From the NCBI GenBank assembly GCA_032622095.1, contig CP136066.1, positions 189,382,716 through 189,446,715 of the forward strand: 64,000 bases of DNA. Reading direction: 5' to 3'. Source of the DNA: Siphonodentalium dalli (lineage: Eukaryota; Mollusca; Scaphopoda; Gadilida; Siphonodentaliidae). This document shows positions 62,101 through 64,000 of the stretch, piece after piece. The notes under the pieces are model-generated. The model was not told where the DNA came from, made no database searches, and saw nothing but the letters and a program-made list of their open reading frames with translations. A program made the translations under genes and the position numbers. The stretch's first letter is position 1. The number at the start of each line of letters is the position of its first letter.

Positions 62101-63716
62101 AAGGTACCTGAGGCACACCCCGAAGCTCATTTAGATATTTGGTCGCACATCTATACCACACCCATACAAATTGAAACACACCTATATACCACACCCATAG
62201 CACACCTTTAAATGTAAGGGATAACGTAGGGAAACTTTGCCAGGGACGTACCGGTTGGGGTGGTGTGGTCACTGTGGTGGCGACGCTGGTGCAATGGTGA
62301 CCCACACAATTTTCATAAACCATAAAAATTTCAAACACGAAGAAAAAACTATTTGTACTAATTTTCGGTTGTAAGTATTTGGCGGCTTCCATGTCAACAT
62401 TATTATGTCCCCGAGTCCGGAGGTGGTTTGGTGCATATAGTCGCGGAGTCCGCCAACTTTATAAACCGATTTGAATTATCAGATTTCGTTGTTCTTTGGT
62501 ATGCGGATGGCGTCGCCATAACCACTTACTATAGGGGTTCATCAATATGCTCCTTATTGGACCTCTGGTATTACTGAAACAATTAAAACTTTCCACACTC
62601 GTTATTGCTCCATTGACAGTGATGTATGCATGACATCCCCTCTCCAAATTGAGCAACTACGGAAGCGTATTGGACATTTACCTTGCAACTCGGGTGTGGA
62701 TCGTCAGATTTGGTTGTACTATGCGACTTCTGGCAGCGCAGTTTTTTTTACGCGTGTTGTCAATGACACCGCGCTCTATTAAAAAATTGTTTTTCAGCCA
62801 CCGATGCTGGAGAATCGAAAATTAAAGTTAGCAGCGACAAATACTCGACTTGATTTACAATTGCGGATACTTTATGGAATGGTACCCATGCGTTCGCGGA
62901 AGGATAACACTCGAAGCCTTCGTGGTATCACACTCGTGGCATAAACTGACGAACAGGAACACACACGCGTGGTTCTGAGTATATACATGTATTAACTCGA
63001 CAGAGAACATGTCTGAAGCGTTCTATCTTTGAGAAATACTTACCAAGGCATTAATGGATCTGAGTAGGATATCCAGTGTGACGTAGACGGTAACAATTTG
63101 ATTACAGTATAGTTGACTCCACGAAACAACCGAAAACTCGTCGCGGATCCTGCAGGCTGATTACACTGAACACACAATGCATCCTCAATAAGGTCGTAGA
63201 AGACTCATATCTTCAAATTATGTTTTGAGGTATAACCAGTTTTATGCGGTGTGGTGACAATCATAGACTTTAGTTGTTGTATTATATATCTTTCTGTGTA
63301 GGATTTTTCTATTTTGTACATATTACAATATCGTTACGTCTTAGCGCCGAGCAGACTGCAAGGACAAAATGATATATATTTTGTGTTTTGTGTAGGATGT
63401 TTCTATTTTGTACGCGCATTGGAACTAATTGACTGTGGAATGCGTTTGAAATGTATTTTATGATACTAATAATAACAGGAACACGCGTGGTTCTGAGTAT
63501 ATACATGTATTAACTCGACAGACAATATGTCTGAATCGTTCTATCTTTGAGAAATACTTACCAAGGCATTGATGGATCTGAGTAGGATAACCAATGTGAC
63601 GGAGACGGCTGGTGATGGTCTCGAAGTTCCAGAGTATCCGTGGTAAGCTGGCAAACTAACATTCACACGCGCTACGTTGTCGGTGTCTTGAATACCAGCA
63701 GTACCACCGCTCATGA
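39512..63716 (-). CDS. Nicotinic-type Cys-loop ligand-gated ion channel subunit (gene span, six exons)
   Basis: Exons joined on the minus strand: 63562-63716, 58831-58875, 56948-57054, 54836-55016, 47407-47734, 39512-39846. All phases agree and give about 383 residues; only the signal-peptide exon is unseen. Intron positions, including the 45-nt exon, are those of nicotinic receptor genes. The Cys-loop has exactly 13 residues between cysteines. The pore helix has GEK, 2' Ser, 6' Thr and 9' Leu, so it is cation-selective. It lacks the loop-B Trp and the vicinal Cys pair of loop C, so it is not a classical alpha subunit and may not bind acetylcholine by itself. The M3-M4 loop is very short. Introns are filled with MITEs, a Crypton, a Helitron and foldbacks. 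Confidence 0.85.
40140..40959. other. Intron 6, no distinct feature
   Basis: Loosely repeated phrases (GTTTGAGGTA, GGAAATTTC) occur near 40240-40460. Nothing recognisable. Confidence 0.4.
40968..41104. repeat. Tandem pair of about 54 bp plus shared tail
   Basis: CCTCGGGTGTATACTGTCCT and GACAGCTATGGTTCGCTGG occur twice in a row, then TTTATAGATAATGGGTTTTT. A single diverged copy is at 57580-57670 and part at 44905-44935 (GCGTGTATACT). Confidence 0.8.
41330..41940 (-). pseudogene. Decayed CR1/L2-type reverse transcriptase C-terminus
   Basis: Pieces in different frames: RPIIEYCNSAWSPHH, then QRKATKLKVRLVKTLCYRDR, then RGDLIEVYKLLL, then FTQRVVNSWNSLPDFAV. These are the usual order of motifs after the RT domain in CR1/L2 elements. 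Frameshifts and stops separate them. An Asp-coding (ATC)n repeat follows at 41291-41319. Confidence 0.8.
41945..42300. repeat. Dispersed repeat family R, copy 2
   Basis: Shares AACACATTTCGGGTTT, CTATTATGACCGC.TTAATT and GCGTTACCATTTCTGATTAT with 18331-18890. Confidence 0.7.
42720..42815. repeat. Hairpin, about 45-bp arms
   Basis: AGTTATATCCGAAAAGTTTG and CAAACTTTTCGGTTATAACT enclose TATAACGCGC..GCGCGTTATA. Confidence 0.85.
42823..42906 (+). repeat. MITE-1 fragment
   Basis: TTAAACGGGTACTGTACACT through ATGCAACAAATGAATGAA, the outer half of one arm. Confidence 0.8.
43020..43660 (-). pseudogene. Decayed L1-type ORF2 C-terminus
   Basis: IDWTTFNRLPFLSPRRMIQS, then after a frameshift WLQLRINSRISLTNTFL, CNGCRNNNENISYIIWDC and IIILGSPPTEQNY. 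This is the order seen at the end of L1-clade ORF2 proteins (Cys/His motif then a basic tail). Several stops. Confidence 0.75.
44091..44890. repeat. 66-bp minisatellite, about 12 copies
   Basis: The unit includes CAGTTTTCCCTAATGGCATC, ATAGCAACTCAGCGGGACCA and CCAGCATTATATCACATTAG. Variants alternate (TTAATGGCTTC versus CTAATGGCATC), suggesting higher-order amplification. It lies in receptor intron 6. Confidence 0.95.
44972..45124. repeat. Near-perfect palindrome, about 68-bp arms, beside the recombinase
   Basis: AGGTTCTACAACGAGTCCCC then TTTATAGCGGAATTTACAAA is repeated as its complement ending GGGGACGAGTTGTAGATTCT. The loop is about ACCGAGCCTTTGGCGAGGT. It lies 60 bp from the end of the Crypton-like frame and may be its terminal structure. 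Confidence 0.9.
45185..46390 (-). CDS. Crypton-like tyrosine recombinase, catalytic part
   Basis: 401 codons. The tyrosine recombinase core is visible: GLRGTGEHRDMCW (Arg80 or Arg74), a beta-hairpin region with KTRTGANPRD (candidate Lys107), HSAR at 207-210, SGHKNIQSVNNY with His233, and nucleophile Tyr242. This arrangement matches Crypton elements and the DUF3504-type domain derived from them in animals. After about residue 255 the chain is Ser/Thr-rich and ends in a basic tail. The N-terminal part is in another frame (46353-46919), so this copy needs a frameshift to be complete. It lies in receptor intron 6 on the same strand. Confidence 0.85.
   Translation of the reverse strand: MAIRSLPALQVREDLKCKQKSLKRDGKGNAPHKSEPISDAEIDALWETEQFGSSLPMAITNTLWFYFTVHFGLRGTGEHRDMCWGDVTLCEPADSLPYLEFNERQTKTRTGANPRDIRRIRPKLWANNTDPLICIVNIYKIYRDKRPKDFNGADRPFYLATHTGIGTPNPGEMWFNRQPIGVNKLGSLMRRMCKAAGFSSEKHLSNHSARKHMIQKLNDFEIPANHIVQISGHKNIQSVNNYSCLNSEQHQQISRVLSSSSTKSSVTPENSINTMSTEVPARVESVPRNIHAVMKTMTNTNTSTNQMNVHGTANSLFGNVYGGTFEVHVHNCDRSEPAPAIQRRRIIIDSDSGVKRLNILFIKITQLNTSKSLCLSGTIYLCGHTTQRYVIRHRRPYRSDV
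46353..46919 (-). CDS. Crypton-like recombinase, N-terminal part with a Tudor/SH3-like segment
   Basis: 188 codons from ATG 46919. Residues about 10-55 (GQGTIIGHRIGADGEYYTVK then LDGIDFEVEIEPERLSLL) look like a small Tudor- or KOW-like barrel. Then an acidic Ser/Thr linker, then the core-binding helices (TLYKTICDLKLFKTYLETTG .. SLRGFISSFDRQLRRQKYGY). Homology should continue in the 46390 frame; the break is within about 46353-46378 (ATTACCAGCGTTACAGGTTC). Confidence 0.75.
   Translation of the reverse strand: MASNIFPTNSYVNIDNEGQGTIIGHRIGADGEYYTVKLDGIDFEVEIEPERLSLLADSEPMSTSTPADDEIASTSNSSFQNTRFAEVSESDINEFLVQQSNKNTLYKTICDLKLFKTYLETTGNTVREIHLIPHGELSPLLCKFLIGVRKSDGSEYEPTSLRGFISSFDRQLRRQKYGYSIITSVTGS
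47210..47406. repeat. Dispersed repeat touching the exon-6 donor
   Basis: GAGAATTTCAATTTCGTTTA, CAATAATGTTGATTTTTGGT and GCGCGTTACCATTTCTGACT match 57720-58075 in order. It ends within about 15 bp of the splice donor at 47406. Confidence 0.7.
47407..47734 (-). CDS. Receptor exon 6: end of ligand domain, TM1, TM2
   Basis: Acceptor GATTATCAACAG, donor CGTAG|GTATGT. Encodes EVQLMSGLIKHQGLDHPEWE, loop C without a Cys pair, then SLRRKPSFYVLSVLLPTML (TM1) and GEKMSFIITVLLALVLMLTS (TM2). It ends in phase 1, matching exon 7. Confidence 0.95.
47735..48817. other. Intron 5, unassigned
   Basis: An (AAC)n tract lies at 48157-48174. No other repeat or gene recognised. Confidence 0.5.
48818..49075. repeat. 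MITE-1 copy, incomplete right arm
   Basis: AAAGGGGTACTATACACTAA to about ATTTTGCACTCACATGG. The centre (ATAATTATAATTACCATG) is kept and the outer right arm is lost. Confidence 0.8.
49076..50133. other. Intron 5, unassigned
   Basis: Frames at 49187-49420 (minus) and 49607-49897 (plus) have no recognisable domains. Confidence 0.45.
50134..52823 (+). mobile_element. Helitron-like element (Hel-1), non-autonomous, 2.7 kb
   Basis: The 5' end is TCTATATCTATATTTGCGAA followed by (GTCT)n at 50154-50191. The 3' end is CTGGGCAACGCCGGGTAACC then CTGCTAG and T, a GC-rich hairpin-like stretch before CTAG as in Helitrons. The interior (50280-51960) is an array of about 165-bp units (GATACGAGGAATCTAATCGT, CGCCGATTTCCACCAAA). 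A second (GTCT) tract at 51511 suggests a nested or tandem copy. No Rep/helicase frame. Confidence 0.65.
53024..54785. mobile_element. 1.75-kb foldback element whose ends are themselves hairpins
   Basis: Each end is a 90-bp hairpin (GGGTCCCCAGAAGGCGAATT .. CACCCTCTTGAGACC at left; GGTTCCCAGAGGGTGAATTT .. AAATTTACCCTTTGTGG at right). Inside, AGTCCAAGTCTTCTTGTACT and AAGATATTGGGATGGCGATT are repeated in inverted orientation (53263-53345 and 54560-54650). The centre has no gene. A solo end is at 26504-26592. Confidence 0.8.
54836..55016 (-). CDS. Receptor exon 5: Cys-loop exon
   Basis: Acceptor ACATGTCTCCTCAG, donor ACG|GTGAGT. Encodes VGKFAIIADANVPIRIADNG, then MEWKVPVSLITSC and MVVTYFPFDTQNC, giving C-x13-C with FPFD. 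It begins with one base that completes Ser with exon 4. Confidence 0.95.
55017..55538. other. Intron, unassigned
   Basis: No repeat family or frame of note. Confidence 0.5.
55539..55627. repeat. Hairpin, about 40-bp arms
   Basis: TATGCCAAACATAGTGGGCC..GAGGAGGAATAGTCTA pairs with TAGACTATTCCTCCTC..GGACCACTATTTTGGCATA. Confidence 0.85.
55628..56211. other. Intron, unassigned
   Basis: AT-rich; nothing recognised. Confidence 0.5.
56212..56373. repeat. Foldback, about 65-bp GC-richer arms
   Basis: TTATCACAACAGTG..GTTGATCCGTGT..GAGGTGGGCAGATTGCCGGA with its complement. Small loop at GAGTTGCCGCAGGCAAC. Confidence 0.9.
56948..57054 (-). CDS. Receptor exon 4: loop D/A exon
   Basis: Acceptor TTATTTTTTCAG, donor AATAG|GTCGGT. 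107 nt encode YWMDGRLSWQGLQGASKALF then EWASNIWIPPIAVSN, equivalent to the family's W.D..L.W and iW.PDi.lyN. The usual PD is PP and the Tyr is Val, so loop A is degenerate. The donor is weak but is the only one that keeps phase with exon 5. Confidence 0.85.
57086..57538. repeat. MITE-2 copy
   Basis: TTAAAGATGCATTATCCGAA to GGGATTGAGTACCTTTAA, 32 bp upstream of exon 4 on the receptor's strand. It contains a GTT microsatellite (57470-57492). Confidence 0.85.
57580..58075. repeat. Mosaic of two dispersed repeats
   Basis: 57580-57670 matches 41000-41100 (GCGTGTATACTGTTCTGTAA, TTTATAGATAATTGGTTTTT). 57720-57840 and 57940-58075 match 47210-47406 and family R. Confidence 0.65.
58831..58875 (-). CDS. 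Receptor exon 3 (45 nt)
   Basis: Acceptor CTTTTGATCTTTTCTCAG, donor GAGATG|GTAAGT. It encodes DSKDSKFSTSMFVEM, in the place of the family's DEKNQ..TTN.WL. Exactly 45 nt and phase 0 at both ends, as in vertebrate nicotinic genes. Confidence 0.82.
59091..59599. repeat. Foldback of TTTTACTTAAGTAAAAT units
   Basis: Bounded by GGCAAGCCAAACCGCTATTT and its complement AAATAGCGGTTTGGCTTGCC. Inside are about 12 short palindromes of ACTTAAGTAAAAT type, separated by AAATGACATTTTA. The right half also begins block A at about 5600. Confidence 0.9.
59431..61975. repeat. Segmental duplication block A, copy 2 (split by a Helitron)
   Basis: 59431-60054 and 61586-61975 together match 5600-6640. The intervening 60055-61585 is absent from the other copy, where the sequence reads CCAAAAAGTAATTACATATG. 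Confidence 0.85.
60055..61585 (+). mobile_element. Helitron-like insertion (Hel-2), two head-to-tail units
   Basis: Starts TCTAATATATATTTTGAAGA then (GTCT)n, and ends AGCCCGGACAACGTCGGGCT then CATCGGCTAG before T. Inside are about 11 repeats of roughly 120 bp (CATGCGCAGACGAGATCTCG, TGCCCCGGATACGAATTTTA). A second start (TATATATTTTGAAGACC) at about 61084 follows a near-complete end, giving two tandem units. Target site known from the empty copy at about 6250. No coding capacity; long frames on both strands come from the repeat. Confidence 0.75.
61716..62000 (+). pseudogene. ORF1-like fragment, copy 2
   Basis: Matches 6377-6640 (AACAGCCATGATGATTCGAC, TCGATAGTAAATCAACAAAC) with frame-breaking changes. 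The coiled-coil part is missing. Confidence 0.35.
62001..62689. other. Unassigned spacer between duplicated blocks
   Basis: ACACCCGGCA/GGTACCTGAGGCACACC phrases repeat loosely (62010-62190). One TIR-like core CTACGGAAGCGTATTGG is at 62656. Confidence 0.45.
63044..63156 (-). CDS. Alternative receptor exon 2 (exon 2b), intact
   Basis: 113 nt with the same phases as exon 2a if the acceptor is GTAATCAG at 63157. It encodes CRIRDEFSVVSWSQLYCNQI then VTVYVTLDILLRSINAL and ends at the same GCCTTG|GTAAGT donor. It could be spliced mutually exclusively with 2a. The acceptor's pyrimidine tract is poor, so a dead duplicate is possible. Confidence 0.45.
63562..63716 (-). CDS. Receptor exon 2 (exon 2a): start of the ligand-binding domain
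   Basis: Acceptor CTGATTCTTCTGCCAG, donor GCCTTG|GTAAGT. 155 nt encode MSGGTAGIQDTDNVARVNVS, LPAYHGYSGTSRPSPAV and SVTLVILLRSINAL, the first helix and strand. It joins exon 3 in phase 0. The signal-peptide exon is upstream; read-through into intron (INICLTFINGLILLP) is hydrophobic but has no ATG. Confidence 0.75.
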
Positions 63717-64000
63717 CTGGCAGAAGAATCAGGCCGTTAATAAATGTCAAACAAATGTTTATGAACAGTGAACACGAAAGTGCAATCAGACGATTAAGTT
63801 TGTTCTGATCCGCCTTGCACGCTAAAACGAATCTGAATTGAAAGTTTCCACAGGCTGATATCTGACATATGTATTAACCCTTTACCCAACAAACCGGCCA
63901 AATCCGGCTAAATAAAGCTTCAACAGCCTAATATATCTTCGGTCTGTCTCAATAGAACCATACAAATATGGATATCATTGGAACCGGCTCCTTGACCACA

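Larger units (their letters stand above)
62690..63877. repeat. Segmental duplication block B, copy 2
   Basis: Matches 9614-10881 and includes both exon-2 variants of the receptor. Confidence 0.88.

Overview
The window looks like AT-rich, intron-bearing, repeat-laden animal DNA, most likely from a marine invertebrate and probably a lophotrochozoan such as a mollusc. The evidence is a divergent nicotinic-type receptor gene split by long introns, an intronless peptide-type GPCR, CR1/L2- and L1-type retroelements, Helitron-like ends, a Crypton-type recombinase, and many foldback elements and MITEs. Species cannot be read from the sequence. No tRNA, rRNA or CRISPR was found.

Host genes. (1) A Cys-loop ligand-gated channel subunit lies on the minus strand from 63716 down to 39512. 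Six exons join in consistent phase: LBD start 63562-63716, a 45-nt exon 58831-58875, 56948-57054, the Cys-loop exon 54836-55016, TM1-TM2 47407-47734, and TM3-TM4 plus stop 39512-39846. Only the signal-peptide exon is missing. A second possible exon 2 (63044-63156) sits beside the first. The exon-2 region is duplicated 53 kb away at 9.6-10.9 kb, probably as the start of a sister gene running off the left edge. (2) An intact single-exon rhodopsin-like GPCR lies on the plus strand at 20708-21796.

Mobile DNA. Region 11.2-16.0 kb holds a frameshifted CR1-like retroelement whose N-terminus carries a 2A-like motif after a hydrophobic stretch, all bracketed by a 30-bp perfect inverted repeat. Region 22.6-26.4 kb holds a second non-LTR element on the minus strand with one stop codon. 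An orphan L1-type ORF1 is at 29772-30674. Decayed LINE ends lie at 33.5-34.0, 41.1-41.9 and 43.0-43.7 kb. A frameshifted Crypton-like tyrosine recombinase (45185-46919) sits inside receptor intron 6. Helitron-like elements are at 8.7-9.2, 16.0-17.0, 50.1-52.8 and 60.1-61.6 kb. Two MITE families (here MITE-1 and MITE-2) and many large palindromes fill the rest.

Structure. The left end is a recent tandem duplication (period 3138 bp). A 4-5 kb segment is duplicated between 5.6-10.9 kb and 59.4-63.9 kb, which also gives an empty site for the Helitron at 60.1 kb. The most unusual signal is a MITE-2 copy at 27077-27546 that has lost most of its T. Its two terminal repeats differ almost only by A-to-G changes, which looks like strand-specific hypermutation.
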